A stretch of 64,000 bases of DNA. Source: Nocardioides sp. SYSU D00038 (GTDB taxonomy: Bacteria; Actinomycetota; Actinomycetes; Propionibacteriales; Nocardioidaceae). Under the pieces are notes generated by a model. The model was not told the DNA's origin and ran no database searches. It saw nothing but the letters and a program-made list of their open reading frames with translations. The translations under genes were made by a program, and so were the position numbers. This document shows positions 1 through 9,396 of this stretch, in pieces (the stretch's first letter is position 1; every line of letters begins with the position of its first letter). The stretch lies in contig NZ_JAFFJT010000025.1 in NCBI RefSeq assembly GCF_016924665.1, positions 124,001 through 188,000 on the forward strand. Direction: 5' to 3'.

Positions 1-1173
1 ACTCACGACCGCCCCCGCGAGGCGCTGGCGCTCCTCGACGCCGGGTTCGGCAGGGCCGGGGACGACCCGCTCCTCGCCGAGCGCCACCGGCTCACCCGGC
101 TGGCCCGTCGCGGCTGGGCCGGCGACCTCGGCGTCGTCCGCGACCTCACCGACGAGCTGGTCCTGGCTGCCCCCGGCGGTGCCACCTGGCACGACCGGGT
201 GGTTGCGCCCGCCCTGCTCGGCCTGGCCTGGGCGGGCCGGGCAGGCGACGTCGACCGGCTGGCCGACGCCTGGGTGCCCGGTCCCCCATCGTACGACGAG
301 GACGACCCGACCACCCGCAGCGAGGTCCGGCTCGCGGCCGGACTCGGCCGCCTGGCCGCCGGGCACGTCGACCCCGCGCTGCGCACCGACCTCGCCGAGC
401 CCGCGCTCGCCGCCGCCCTGGCCGCCCGCAAGGCCGCGGCGCTCGGCTGCTGGCGGACCGCCGACGAGCTGCACCGGTCGGTGCACCTCTCGCTGGAGGT
501 GCGCGATCCCCGGGGCCTGCTGGCGTGGGCGCTGGCGGCCGAGTCGTACGCCGCGCTCAAGGTCGGCGACCGCGACCGGGCCCGCGAGCTCTGCGAGCGC
601 GTCGACCGCACCCCCCTGCGCGGCAGCCGGGCCCTCGAGCCGGATCTCCGCGTCCACCTGGTCGCGACCCTGATCGGGCTGGGCGACCCCGACGCCGCCG
701 CCCGGGCCACCGCGATGGTGCCGTGGGCGCGCCGCCACGGCCACCACCTCGCCGAGATGTGGGCGCTGGGTCTGCTCTCCGTCGCCTCCCCCGACCACGC
801 GCGCGAGTTCGCCGCGGCCGACCGGGCGGCCGAGCTGGCCACGTTGGTCGACGCCCCGGTCGCGACCCACCTCGCCGCCCACGTCGACGCCGCCGTGCGC
901 GGCGACCGCCGGATGCTCCAGGCGGTCGAGTCGCGGCTCGCCGAGCACGGCTACTGGCTCCCGCTCGGCACCGTCACCCCACCCGCCAGCCTCTCGCGCC
1001 GCGAGGCCGAGGTCGCGGCCCTGGTCGCCGCCGGGCTCACCAGCCCCGCGATCGCCGAGCGCCTGCACCTCTCGGCCCGCACGGTCGAGACCCACGTGGC
1101 CCGGGTCTTCACCAAGCTCGGCGTCAACCGCCGCGGCGACCTCGCCGACGCCCTGCGCCGCCTGCCGGCCTGA
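1..1173 (+). CDS. LuxR-family transcriptional regulator, C-terminal part (5' end outside window)
   Basis: The reading frame is open from base 1, so this is the end of a longer protein; a GTG at 199 is unlikely to be the true start. The last ~60 residues are a LuxR-type helix-turn-helix that begins LSRREAEVAALVAAGLTSPA, continues with the recognition segment SARTVETHVARVFTKLGV and ends soon after. The Ala/Leu/Arg-rich region before it, with repeated helical stretches such as AAALGCWRTADELHRS, looks like the TPR-like middle of a large LAL/MalT-type regulator (inference). The sensor and ATPase parts would lie upstream. No target can be assigned from the sequence. Its 3' end faces a convergent repeat block. 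Confidence 0.85.
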   Translation, partial: THDRPREALALLDAGFGRAGDDPLLAERHRLTRLARRGWAGDLGVVRDLTDELVLAAPGGATWHDRVVAPALLGLAWAGRAGDVDRLADAWVPGPPSYDEDDPTTRSEVRLAAGLGRLAAGHVDPALRTDLAEPALAAALAARKAAALGCWRTADELHRSVHLSLEVRDPRGLLAWALAAESYAALKVGDRDRARELCERVDRTPLRGSRALEPDLRVHLVATLIGLGDPDAAARATAMVPWARRHGHHLAEMWALGLLSVASPDHAREFAAADRAAELATLVDAPVATHLAAHVDAAVRGDRRMLQAVESRLAEHGYWLPLGTVTPPASLSRREAEVAALVAAGLTSPAIAERLHLSARTVETHVARVFTKLGVNRRGDLADALRRLPA

Positions 1174-1189
1174 GTCGCTGGTCGCGGTC

Positions 1190-1790
1190 GCGGGTCGAGG
1201 AAGTGCGCCCGCAACTGTTCCGAGACCCCCGCTGGCCGCACGCCCTCCGGTGGGAACGGGAGGGCTCTGGTCTCACCGGGTCTCGAGGCTCGTCGCCAGG
1301 GCTCCTCGCACCTCGACCAGCGGTGTGCGCTGGTTGTGGTGCGAGCGAAGCGAGACTCGAAACCCCCGCCGGCCGCACGCCCTCCGGTGGGGACGGGAGG
1401 GCTCTGGTCTCACCGGGTCTCGAGGCTCGTCGCCAGGGCTCCTCGCACCTCGACCAGCGGTGTGCGCTGGTTGAGGCGCGAGCGAAGCGAGCCTCGAAAC
1501 CCCCGCCGGCCGAACGCCCTCGGGTGGGGACGGCAGGGCTCTGGTCTCACCGGGTCTCGAGGCTCGTCGCCAGGGCTCCTCGCACCTCGACCAGCGGTGT
1601 GCGCTGGTTGAGGTGCGAGCGAAGCGAGCCTCGAAACCCCGCCGGCCGAACGCCCTCCGGTGGGGACCGGAGGGCTCCCGTCTCACCAGGCAACGAGTGC
1701 GGGACTTCGCCCCTCCTCAACCAGCGGTGGGAGGGCGCTCGTCTCACCGGGTGACGAGTGAAGGACGTCGTCCTTCCTCCACCACCGGCA
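1190..1790. repeat. Repeat block 1: 137-bp tandem array of palindromic modules
   Basis: Three to four tandem units recur at 1262, 1399, 1536 and 1672 (periods 137, 137, 136), judged from the start of the GGGCTCTGGTCTCACCGGG landmark. Each unit pairs a hairpin module bounded by GGTC...GACC (loop GTCGCCAGGGCTC) with one bounded by GGTT...AACC (loop GCGAGCGAAGCGAG; copies 1332-1364, 1469-1501 and 1606-1638). The linkers are themselves inverted (GCCCTCC...GGAGGGC). Two degenerate modules follow to about 1790. The block separates the 3' ends of two convergent genes and holds no credible gene. Confidence 0.85.
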
Positions 1791-1803
1791 CGCCGGAAAT
1801 GCC

Positions 1804-1840
1804 GACCGCCCGGCCCCGGGGGATCCGGGACCGGGCGGTC
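1804..1840 (-). terminator. Intrinsic terminator hairpin of the Ig-repeat gene
   Basis: GACCGCCCGG (1804-1813) and CCGGGCGGTC (1831-1840) form a perfect 10-bp stem, 17 bp past the stop codon of the reverse-strand gene. There is no T tract, as is usual for high-GC actinobacteria. Confidence 0.7.
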
Positions 1841-1857
1841 GGGTCAGGCGGTGTCGG

Positions 1858-4845
1858 TTACAGCCCGGGGACCAGGCCGCTCGCCGAGGCGCGACGCAGA
1901 GCCTTCTGGCTGTGCGGCGGGCGGTACGTGACGGTCACCGGGACCGCCCGGGAGGCGATGCCGGGCAGGGAGACCTGCGTCCAGCCGCCACCGGGGGCGA
2001 GGGAGATCGTCTTGTAGCTGACGCCGTCGACGTAGATCTTGATGGCGCCACGGACCGCGCCGCCACCCTTCTTGTGCGCCTTGACCCGCAGCAGACCGCT
2101 GGTCGCCCCGGTGCGCTTGACCTTGAGGTCCACCTCGACCTTGGCCTTGCCCTTGAGCACGTCCTGGAACACCTTGTCGCTGTGCGTGGCGTCGTAGAAC
2201 GAGTTCGCCGCGGGCGTGAAGGTCGCCCACACCAGGTGCGGGACACCGGGACGGAGGCGCTTGATGACCTTCTCGCCCCACTGGGTGCCCTTCACCGGGG
2301 TCGGCTTGCCCCACTTGCTGCCGTCCACGTAGTACTGCAGCGTGCCGGCGATCGGGCCGAAGCCACCCGGACGCGGCTTCACCAGCGTGCGGTAGGCGAT
2401 CCGCTCGCCCTGGAACGCCGGCATCTTGGTGGAGATGACGGTGAAGTCCAGGAGGTTGGCCCGGACGACCACCTGCAGGACGTTGGAGATGCCCTGGATG
2501 GTGTTGTCGTCGCCCGAGTACTCGGCGGTGTAGGTGTGCAGGCCCTTCGACGGCTTGGCGATCGTCCAGGTCGCGACACCGGCGTCGTCCACCGGGATCG
2601 GGCCGCTGACGTAGACGCCGTTGTCGAGGAAGCGGACGGTGCCCGTGGCCACCGCGCCGTTCTCGGTGGTGACCGCCGCGGTCAGCTCGAGGAGCTGGCC
2701 GTACTGGAGGTCGGTGTCGTTGGCCGTCAGCGCGACCGTGACGAGCTGCTTCTCCACGACCTGGACCAGCGGGTTGCTGGTGGCCTCCTCGTAGTTGTCG
2801 TCACCGAGGTAGGTCGCGGTCACGACGTTGTCGCCGACCGGCAGGTCGTCGGTCTGCACCGTGGCCTGGCCGTTGGCGTCGATCGCGACGGGGGCGTTGA
2901 ACGCCGTGCCGTTGACGTAGAGCTGCACCTCGCCGGTGGGCTCGTACGGCTTGGTCGGCAGGTTGCCGTCGACGTCGATGGAGAAGGTCACCAGCTGGCC
3001 GGCGTGCGACGGGTTGACGTCGCTGGTCAGCTTGACCTTGGCCGAGCCGAAGTTGACGACGTGGTCGACGTAGTTGCTGTAGGCCTCGTCGAAGTTCGCG
3101 TCGCCGACGTAGTGGGCGCGCACGTGGTGGTGCGCGTCCGGCTCGGTCACCGGCATCTCGATCTCGAAGTGCGCCTCGCCGTCGTCGTCGATCGCCACCG
3201 GCGCGCCGAGCGGCTGGTCGTAGACGTACAGCTGGATGTTGCCGGTCGGGTCGACCTGGGTCGGCTTGGTCGCGGTGACCTTGACGTCGAAGATCGACTT
3301 CTCGCCCTTGATGACCGTGGTGTGCGGCATGCTCAGCGCGACGTTGACGTCACCCTGGTTGACCACGAAGTCGGCGATGGTCGACTCGGAGCCGTTGAAC
3401 TCCTTGTCACCGAGGTACTCCGCGGTGATGTTCTGGGTCCCCACCGGCAGCCGGTGGGTCGTCAGCGTCGCCTGGCCGTTCGCGTCCAGGGTGACGGTCC
3501 CGCCGATGACGGCGTTGCCGTTGGTGCGGAAGACGACCTTGCCGGTCGGGGTGCCGAGGGCCGGGTCGACCGGCAGCACGGTGACGCCGAAGTCGACGAC
3601 GTCGCCGTAGTTGGGCGGGTCGAGCGGACCGGCGAGCAGCACCTGCGTGTTGCCCTTGACGACCGTCCACGGCGCGGTGCCGGTCGACGGCAGCGAGTCG
3701 CTGTTGCCGTTCGGCGTGTAGACCGCGGTCAGCGTGTACTGGCCCACCTTGAGACCCGGGGTGCCCGGGGTCGGGTGGTAGAAGATCTTCGCCGAGCCGT
3801 TGACCAGGTTCTTGGTGCCCAGCGGCGTCACGACGCCGGTGTTGTCGTTCTCGGCGAACAGCTCCACGGTGCCCGTCGGCACCTGGCCGCCGGCCTCGGG
3901 CGTCACCGTCACGGTGAACGGCACCTGCTGGCCGGTCACGGCGCCACCCGGCGCGGTGATCGTGGTCGTGGTGTCGAACTGGGTGTTCCACTGGAGCAGG
4001 ACGGTGCCGTTGCCCTCACGCGTGGAGGTCCAGGGGCTGACCAGCGCGGCCTTGCTGGGGTCGGGGTTGACCCAGCTGCGGCCGCCGCCGCCACCGCCGC
4101 CGCCGTTGTCGGCGAACGTCGCGCCCTGGCTACCGCCGGTGGGGTAGCCACCGCCACCGCCACCGGAGCCGCCGCCGGGCAGGAGGATCGCGTCGTCGCC
4201 CTCGCCGCCGGCCTGGGTCTGCGCGTCGCCGTCCTCGCCGCCCCACGAGCCGTCGCCGCCGCCACCGGCGCCACCGTCGGCGTCGGCGTTGCCGCCCTCG
4301 CCGCCGGTGTTGATGAAGGCACCGGTGCCGCCACCGCCACCGCCGCCACCGGCGACCGCGACGCGCTCACCGTTGACGAAGACCTCGGTCGCGCCACCGC
4401 CGGCGCCGCCGGCGCCGCCGTAGGCGACGAAGGCGCCGAGGCCCTCACCGCCGGGGCCACCGGTGGCCGCGCCACCGTGCGGCTGGGGGAAGCCCTCGCC
4501 GAAGCTGGCGTCCGGGGAGCCGTCCTGGCCGCGACCACCGAGCAGCATGGTGACGGTGTCACCGGGCTCGACCGGCACGTAGACCGTGCCCACGGCACCG
4601 CGACCGCCGGAGCCGCCCTCCTTGCCACCGGCACCGCCGGCCGCGCCGGCGAGGGTGACGTTGAGGCCCGTGACGTTGGCAGGGACCACGAAGTTCTGGC
4701 CCAGGTCACCCGGGTTGTAGTTGAAGGTCTGGGACCCAGGCGCTGCCTGGGCCGTCGAGGTCGAGATTGCCGTGAGACCAGCGACGGCCAACGCTGTTGC
4801 GACGGCGGCCGTGGTCGAACGGGCTACGAGAGTGCTGTGACGCAC
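1858..4845 (-). CDS. Secreted Gly-rich / bacterial Ig-like repeat protein
   Basis: This 995-residue protein starts at GTG 4845, chosen because AGGAG lies 8 nt upstream and a Sec signal peptide follows at once (VRHSTLVARSTT, a hydrophobic Ala/Val stretch, cleavage near AQAAPG). Residues ~45-290 are extremely glycine-rich (GGAGGAGG-type blocks with GGGGGGG runs), like a glycine-rich lectin-like or PGRS-like surface. From ~290 to ~940 come about six Ig-like domains with recurring TGTVxLY/VNG...AxYxGDxxY motifs, as in Big_3_5-type repeats. There is no LPXTG motif or C-terminal membrane anchor, so it is probably released or loosely wall-bound. The role is probably adhesive or matrix-forming (inference); no catalytic domain was seen. 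Confidence 0.8.
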   Translation of the reverse strand: MRHSTLVARSTTAAVATALAVAGLTAISTSTAQAAPGSQTFNYNPGDLGQNFVVPANVTGLNVTLAGAAGGAGGKEGGSGGRGAVGTVYVPVEPGDTVTMLLGGRGQDGSPDASFGEGFPQPHGGAATGGPGGEGLGAFVAYGGAGGAGGGATEVFVNGERVAVAGGGGGGGGTGAFINTGGEGGNADADGGAGGGGDGSWGGEDGDAQTQAGGEGDDAILLPGGGSGGGGGGYPTGGSQGATFADNGGGGGGGGRSWVNPDPSKAALVSPWTSTREGNGTVLLQWNTQFDTTTTITAPGGAVTGQQVPFTVTVTPEAGGQVPTGTVELFAENDNTGVVTPLGTKNLVNGSAKIFYHPTPGTPGLKVGQYTLTAVYTPNGNSDSLPSTGTAPWTVVKGNTQVLLAGPLDPPNYGDVVDFGVTVLPVDPALGTPTGKVVFRTNGNAVIGGTVTLDANGQATLTTHRLPVGTQNITAEYLGDKEFNGSESTIADFVVNQGDVNVALSMPHTTVIKGEKSIFDVKVTATKPTQVDPTGNIQLYVYDQPLGAPVAIDDDGEAHFEIEMPVTEPDAHHHVRAHYVGDANFDEAYSNYVDHVVNFGSAKVKLTSDVNPSHAGQLVTFSIDVDGNLPTKPYEPTGEVQLYVNGTAFNAPVAIDANGQATVQTDDLPVGDNVVTATYLGDDNYEEATSNPLVQVVEKQLVTVALTANDTDLQYGQLLELTAAVTTENGAVATGTVRFLDNGVYVSGPIPVDDAGVATWTIAKPSKGLHTYTAEYSGDDNTIQGISNVLQVVVRANLLDFTVISTKMPAFQGERIAYRTLVKPRPGGFGPIAGTLQYYVDGSKWGKPTPVKGTQWGEKVIKRLRPGVPHLVWATFTPAANSFYDATHSDKVFQDVLKGKAKVEVDLKVKRTGATSGLLRVKAHKKGGGAVRGAIKIYVDGVSYKTISLAPGGGWTQVSLPGIASRAVPVTVTYRPPHSQKALRRASASGLVPGL

Positions 4846-5124
4846 AGTTGCAGCTCCTAGAGAGGGAGGGAGAGGTGCCCCGAGTTGCACCAGGTGGGGG
4901 TCAACCAACCCATGATCACGTCTGGGTGTCGTGGGGGGATCCGTAAGTGGTACGTAATGACAGTGGTGGCACGGCCGACCGGAGGAACGGCCCGGAGCGG
5001 GGCGGGTGACCCGGCTCACACGGGTGTCGGCATCGTGGCCACGACGTCCTCGCCGGGTCGATACCCGCTGCGTCCGGGGAGCAGACAGGACGCCTGGTCG
5101 CGACTCGGGCGGAGCCGCGCTGCC

Positions 5125-5130
5125 TATGCT
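5125..5130 (+). promoter_or_regulatory. -10 box TATGCT of leaderless marR-like gene
   Basis: TATGCT is followed by 7 nt (GTCGGCC) and then GTG at 5138, so transcription should start at or next to the start codon. Confidence 0.6.
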
Positions 5131-5137
5131 GTCGGCC

Positions 5138-5641
5138 GTGAGTGCTCACGAGCGCGACCCGATCCGCGAGGCGCACCGCCAGTGGGTGGCCCACGGCTGG
5201 GACGACGCGGCCGACGGCATGGCGATGGTCACCTCGCTGGTCCGGGCCCACCAGCTGCTGCTCGAGCGGATCGAGGCGGTGCTCCGGCCGCTGGACCTGA
5301 CCTTCGCGCGCTACGAGGTGCTCCGGTTGCTGTCGTTCTCGTCCTCGGGACGGATGCCGATGACCCGCCTCGGGTCGCTGCTCCAGGTGCACCCGACCAG
5401 CGTCACCAGCGCGGTGGAGCGGCTGGTGCGCCAGGGCTTCGTGGAGCGCCAGGGCCGCGACGACGACCGCCGGGTGATCCTCGCCGCGATCACCGACGAG
5501 GGGCGCGCGGTGGTCGAGAAGGCCACCGACGGGCTGAACGGCGAGGTCTTCGCCGCGCCCGGCGTCGGCCCCGGTCAGGTGGCGGACCTGACCCGGCTGC
5601 TCGGCGCCCTCCGCGCCTCCGCCGGCGACCGCGTCGAGTGA
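5138..5641 (+). CDS. MarR-family transcriptional regulator
   Basis: A 167-residue winged-helix regulator. The start is GTG 5138, placed 7 nt after a TATGCT -10 box (leaderless); ATG 5126 is in frame but overlaps that box. The MarR core is visible: LTFARYEVLRLLSF, then the recognition helix LLQVHPTSVTSAVERLVRQG, then the wing FVERQGRDDDRRVILAAITD with the typical DxR pattern. It lies 102 bp upstream of icmF on the same strand, so it may control that operon, possibly through an acyl-CoA or related ligand (inference). It is divergent from the Ig-repeat gene across 292 bp. Confidence 0.85.
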   Translation: MSAHERDPIREAHRQWVAHGWDDAADGMAMVTSLVRAHQLLLERIEAVLRPLDLTFARYEVLRLLSFSSSGRMPMTRLGSLLQVHPTSVTSAVERLVRQGFVERQGRDDDRRVILAAITDEGRAVVEKATDGLNGEVFAAPGVGPGQVADLTRLLGALRASAGDRVE

Positions 5642-5678
5642 GACCGCCGTCCGGATTGGCCGACCACCGGCCGTGCCG

Positions 5679-5701
5679 TAGGCTGGACACCAAATAGTTT
5701 G
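5679..5701 (+). promoter_or_regulatory. icmF promoter with palindromic operator candidate
   Basis: A -10-like TAGGCT (5679-5684) is followed by CAAATAGTTTG (5691-5701), a CAAA-N3-TTTG inverted repeat lying on the predicted transcription start. It is AT-rich against a very GC-rich background, which suits a regulator site. The neighbouring MarR protein is the obvious candidate, but this is inference. Confidence 0.45.
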
Positions 5702-5743
5702 ACGTCCTAGTACCTTCCCTGCGCCCACCCCGGAGTCGAGCCC

Positions 5744-8700
5744 ATGCCCGAGCTGCACGTGCCGCAGCACCCCGTCCGCCTGGTGACCGCCTCGAGCCTG
5801 TTCGACGGCCACGACGCCTCGATCAACATCATGCGGCGGATCTTCCAGAGCCAGGGCTGCGAGGTCGTCCACCTCGGGCACAACCGCTCGGTGCAGGAGG
5901 TCGTGGAGGCCGCCATCCAGGAGGACGTGCAGGCCGTGGCCGTGTCGTCGTACCAGGGCGGGCACATCGAGTACTTCGAGTACCTCGTCGAGCTGCTCCG
6001 GGCCCAGGGCGCCGACCACGTGCAGGTCGTCGGCGGTGGCGGTGGCGTGATCGTGGCCGAGGAGATCGCCCGGCTGCGCGACAGCGGCGTCACGATCTTC
6101 TCCCCCGAGGACGGCCAGCGGCTCGGGCTGCCGGGCATGGTCAACAGCGTCGTCCGGGCGATCGACGTCGACCTGTGGGCCGCGCGCCAGGTCGGGGCCG
6201 AGCAGGTGCTCAGCGGAGACCGGTTCTCGGTGGCCCGCGCGATCACGGCGGCCGAGCAGGGTCGGCTCCCCGAGGAGCTGCTGACCGAGGTCCGGGCCGC
6301 AGCCGGGCGGCGCACCGTGCCGGTGCTCGGCATCACCGGCACCGGCGGGTCCGGCAAGTCCAGCCTCACCGACGAGCTCGTCCGCCGCTTCCGGGTCGAC
6401 CAGCACGACAAGCTCCGGATCGCCGTCGTCGCGGTCGACCCCACCCGACGCAAGGGCGGCGGCGCGCTGCTCGGCGACCGGATCCGGATGAACTCCATCA
6501 CCGGGCACGACCAGGTGTTCTTCCGCAGCCTCGCGACCCGCGGCGCCCATGAGCTGCCCGACCAGCTGCGCGACGTCATCGACGTGCTCAAGGCCGCCGG
6601 GTTCGACCTGGTGGTCGTCGAGACTCCGGGCATCGGCCAGGGCGACGCCGCGATCGTGCCGTTCGTCGACACCTCCCTCTACGTGATGACGCCGGAGTTC
6701 GGCGCCGCCTCGCAGCTGGAGAAGATCGACATGCTCGACTTCGCCGACGTCGTCGCCATCAACAAGTTCGAGCGCCGCGGAGCCGAGGACGCCGTGCGCG
6801 ACGTCGCGCGCCAGCTGGTGCGCAACCGCGAGGCGTTCGGCCAGCGTCCCGAGGACATGCCCGTCTACGGCACCAGCGCCGCGACGTTCAACGACGACGG
6901 CGTGACCGCTCTCTACCAGCACCTGCGCGCCCTGCTCGGCGAGGCCGGGTTGCCGGTCGCGGAGGGCGCGCTGCCTGAGGTGACCGTCAAGCAGTCGTCG
7001 CGGATCCGCCAGGTGCTGCCCGCCGAGCGCACCCGCTACCTCGCCGAGATCACCGAGACCGTGCGCGCCTTCCACGCGCGCACCGACGAGCTGGTCGAGC
7101 AGGCGCGCCGGGTGCAGCGGCTCGACGCCGTCGCCGCCGAGCTCGGCGAGGGTGCGGGGCGCGACGAGGTCTCCGCGCTGCTCGACCGCGCCCGGCGCGA
7201 GCTCGACCCCGAGGTGGCCGAGCAGCTCGCGCAGTGGCCCACCGTCGTGGCGGACTACGCCGCCGCGCCGGGCCGCGAGTCGCTGTCGGGCAACGTCGTG
7301 CCGCGGGTCGCGCTGCCGGCGTACGCCGACCACGGCGAGCTGGTGCGCTTCTGGCGACGCGAGAACCTGCCCGGCCGTTTCCCCTTCACGGCCGGGGTGT
7401 TCCCGTTCAAGCGCGAGGGCGAGGACCCGGCACGGATGTTCGCCGGCGAGGGCGATCCCGCGCGCACCAACCGCCGGTTCAAGCTGCTGGCCCACGACGC
7501 CGGCGCCACCCGGCTGTCCACGGCGTTCGACTCGGTCACCCTCTACGGCCGCGACCCCGACGAGCGTCCCGACGTCTACGGCAAGGTCGGCACGTCGGGG
7601 GTCAGCGTCGCGACGCTCGACGACATGAAGGTGCTCTACGACGGCTTCGACCTGCTGGCACCGACGACCAGCGTGTCGATGACGATCAACGGCCCCGCGC
7701 CGACCGTGCTGGCCTTCTTCCTCAACACCGTCATCGACCAGGCCCGCGAGCGCGGCGTCGACCCCGAGGAGGCGCTGCGCACGGTGCGCGGCACCGTGCA
7801 GGCCGACATCCTCAAGGAGGACCAGGGCCAGAACACCTGCCTGTTCTCCACGGAGTTCAGCCTGCGCTGCATGGCCGACATCCAGGAGTGGTTCATCGAG
7901 AAGGGGGTGCGCAACTTCTACTCGGTCTCGATCTCCGGCTACCACATCGCCGAGGCCGGGGCGAACCCCATCAGCCAGCTCGCCTTCACGCTCGCCAACG
8001 GCTTCACCTACGTCGAGTCCTACCTCGCCCGGGGCATGGACGTCGACGACTTCGCACCCAACCTGTCGTTCTTCTTCTCCAACGGCATGGACCCCGAGTA
8101 CTCCGTCATCGGCCGGGTGGCCCGGCGGATCTGGGCGGTCGCCATGCGGGACAGGTACGGCGCCAACGAGCGCTCGCAGAAGCTGAAGTACCACGTGCAG
8201 ACCAGCGGCCGCTCGCTGCACGCGCAGGAGATGGACTTCAACGACATCCGCACCACGCTGCAGGCGCTGATCGCCATCTACGACAACGCCAACAGCCTCC
8301 ACACCAACGCCTACGACGAGGCGGTGACCACGCCCTCGACCGAGTCCGTACGTCGCGCGCTGGCGATCCAGCTGGTCATCAACCGCGAGTGGGGGCTGGC
8401 GATGAACGAGAACCCGCTCCAGGGGTCGTTCATCATCGACCAGCTCACCGACCTCGTGGAGGAGGCCGTGCTGGCGGAGTTCGACCGGATCAACGAGCGC
8501 GGCGGCGTGCTCGGCGCGATGGAGACCGGCTACCAGCGCGGCCGGATCCAGGACGAGTCGATGCTCTACGAGCACCGCAAGCACGACGGCACCCTGCCGA
8601 TCGTCGGCGTCAACACCTTCCGCCGCCCCGAGGCCGAGGACGGCAGCGAGCCCGCGGGGCAGCCGCTGGAGCTCGCCCGGGCCACCGAGGCAGAGAAGCA

Positions 8701-8899
8701 GTCGCAGCTCGCGCGGGTCCGTGACTTCCAGCGACGCCACGCCGACGAGGCCACCGCCGCGCTGGCCCGGCTCAAGGAGGTCGCCATGTCCGACGGCAAC
8801 GTCTTCGCCGCACTGATGGACGCGGCGAGAGTTTGCTCACTCGGGCAGGTGACCGAGGCGTTCTTCGAGGTCGGCGGCCAGTATCGTCGCAACGTGTGA
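5744..8899 (+). CDS. icmF: Fused isobutyryl-CoA mutase (IcmF), B12-dependent with built-in G-protein chaperone
   Basis: A 1051-residue protein with the IcmF domain order. The N-terminal B12-binding domain has LFDGHDASINIMRR, with His23 as likely cobalt ligand. A MeaB/MeaI-type GTPase follows from ~195 to ~420: Walker A GTGGSGKSS, VVVETPGIGQGD, and NKFE for base recognition. Then comes the large acyl-CoA mutase barrel (STAFDSVTLYGRDP, GKVGTSGVS, SMTINGPAP, RNFYSVSISGYHIAEAGANP). IcmF interconverts isobutyryl-CoA and n-butyryl-CoA, and some members act on pivalyl- or isovaleryl-CoA; substrate range cannot be read safely here. ATG 5744 has GGAG 8 nt upstream. The stop overlaps the next gene by 4 nt (GTGA), so translation is probably coupled. 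Confidence 0.93.
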   Translation: MPELHVPQHPVRLVTASSLFDGHDASINIMRRIFQSQGCEVVHLGHNRSVQEVVEAAIQEDVQAVAVSSYQGGHIEYFEYLVELLRAQGADHVQVVGGGGGVIVAEEIARLRDSGVTIFSPEDGQRLGLPGMVNSVVRAIDVDLWAARQVGAEQVLSGDRFSVARAITAAEQGRLPEELLTEVRAAAGRRTVPVLGITGTGGSGKSSLTDELVRRFRVDQHDKLRIAVVAVDPTRRKGGGALLGDRIRMNSITGHDQVFFRSLATRGAHELPDQLRDVIDVLKAAGFDLVVVETPGIGQGDAAIVPFVDTSLYVMTPEFGAASQLEKIDMLDFADVVAINKFERRGAEDAVRDVARQLVRNREAFGQRPEDMPVYGTSAATFNDDGVTALYQHLRALLGEAGLPVAEGALPEVTVKQSSRIRQVLPAERTRYLAEITETVRAFHARTDELVEQARRVQRLDAVAAELGEGAGRDEVSALLDRARRELDPEVAEQLAQWPTVVADYAAAPGRESLSGNVVPRVALPAYADHGELVRFWRRENLPGRFPFTAGVFPFKREGEDPARMFAGEGDPARTNRRFKLLAHDAGATRLSTAFDSVTLYGRDPDERPDVYGKVGTSGVSVATLDDMKVLYDGFDLLAPTTSVSMTINGPAPTVLAFFLNTVIDQARERGVDPEEALRTVRGTVQADILKEDQGQNTCLFSTEFSLRCMADIQEWFIEKGVRNFYSVSISGYHIAEAGANPISQLAFTLANGFTYVESYLARGMDVDDFAPNLSFFFSNGMDPEYSVIGRVARRIWAVAMRDRYGANERSQKLKYHVQTSGRSLHAQEMDFNDIRTTLQALIAIYDNANSLHTNAYDEAVTTPSTESVRRALAIQLVINREWGLAMNENPLQGSFIIDQLTDLVEEAVLAEFDRINERGGVLGAMETGYQRGRIQDESMLYEHRKHDGTLPIVGVNTFRRPEAEDGSEPAGQPLELARATEAEKQSQLARVRDFQRRHADEATAALARLKEVAMSDGNVFAALMDAARVCSLGQVTEAFFEVGGQYRRNV

Positions 8900-9396
8900 G
8901 CACCCCGCACCCCACCTACGAGCAGCTCGCCGGCCTGCCGGCGTACACCCGCCAGCCGGTCCCGGTCGCCTTCGAGGACGTCAACGGCCACCTCAACGTC
9001 CGCCACTACCTCGGCATCGCCAGTGAGGGGCTCGACGAGTCGCTGGTGTCCCTGGGCATCACCCAAAACTGGCCGATCGCATCGGGCCACGCCTGCTTCT
9101 CGGCCGAGCACCACCTGACCTACCTCACCGAGCTGCGCACCGGCTCCACCCTGTCGGCGCGGGTGCGGCTGCTCGGCCGCTCGGAGCGGGCGGCGCACGT
9201 CATCGTCTACCTGCTCGACGAGACCCACGAGACCCTCAGCTACGTGATGGAGGAGATCTTCCTCCACATCGACATGAGCACCCGACGCACGGCGCCCTGG
9301 CCCGACGACGTCGCCGCCAACCTCGACGCGCGGATCGCCGAGGACGCCCGGCTGCCGTTCGAGTCCCCCACCTCGGGATCGCTCGCGCTGCGGTGA
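8896..9396 (+). CDS. Hot-dog acyl-CoA thioesterase-like protein (4HBT family)
   Basis: A 166-residue protein. GTG 8896 overlaps the icmF stop in GTGA; a TATCGT 8 nt upstream could also act as an internal -10. The pattern VAFEDVNGHLNVRHYLGIASEG resembles the D-x-N-G-H-x-N-x-R-Y signature of 4-hydroxybenzoyl-CoA thioesterase-type hot-dog proteins, followed by ELRTGSTLSARVRLLGRSER. It probably hydrolyses a short or branched acyl-CoA. Its coupling to icmF suggests it acts on a mutase substrate or product, or relieves acyl-CoA build-up (inference). It ends in a second 4-nt GTGA overlap with the next gene. Confidence 0.75.
   Translation: MSTPHPTYEQLAGLPAYTRQPVPVAFEDVNGHLNVRHYLGIASEGLDESLVSLGITQNWPIASGHACFSAEHHLTYLTELRTGSTLSARVRLLGRSERAAHVIVYLLDETHETLSYVMEEIFLHIDMSTRRTAPWPDDVAANLDARIAEDARLPFESPTSGSLALR

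Noticed and set aside
1232..1690. Regular 137-bp spacing suggested a CRISPR-like array
   Set aside because: The whole unit is repeated rather than short repeats with unique spacers, and no cas genes are present.
1912..4860. 982-codon open frame on the forward strand opposite the Ig-repeat gene
   Set aside because: It is a codon-bias shadow: the reverse frame has a signal peptide, ribosome site and clear Ig repeats, while this frame is Val/Arg/Asp-rich low complexity.
5690..5743. Cobalamin riboswitch upstream of the B12-dependent icmF gene
   Set aside because: The leader is only about 50 nt and lacks a B12-box-like sequence, so it is too short for the known class.
4916..8740. 1274-codon reverse frame opposite icmF
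   Set aside because: The forward icmF frame has full domain signatures. The reverse frame has none and crosses the marR gene.
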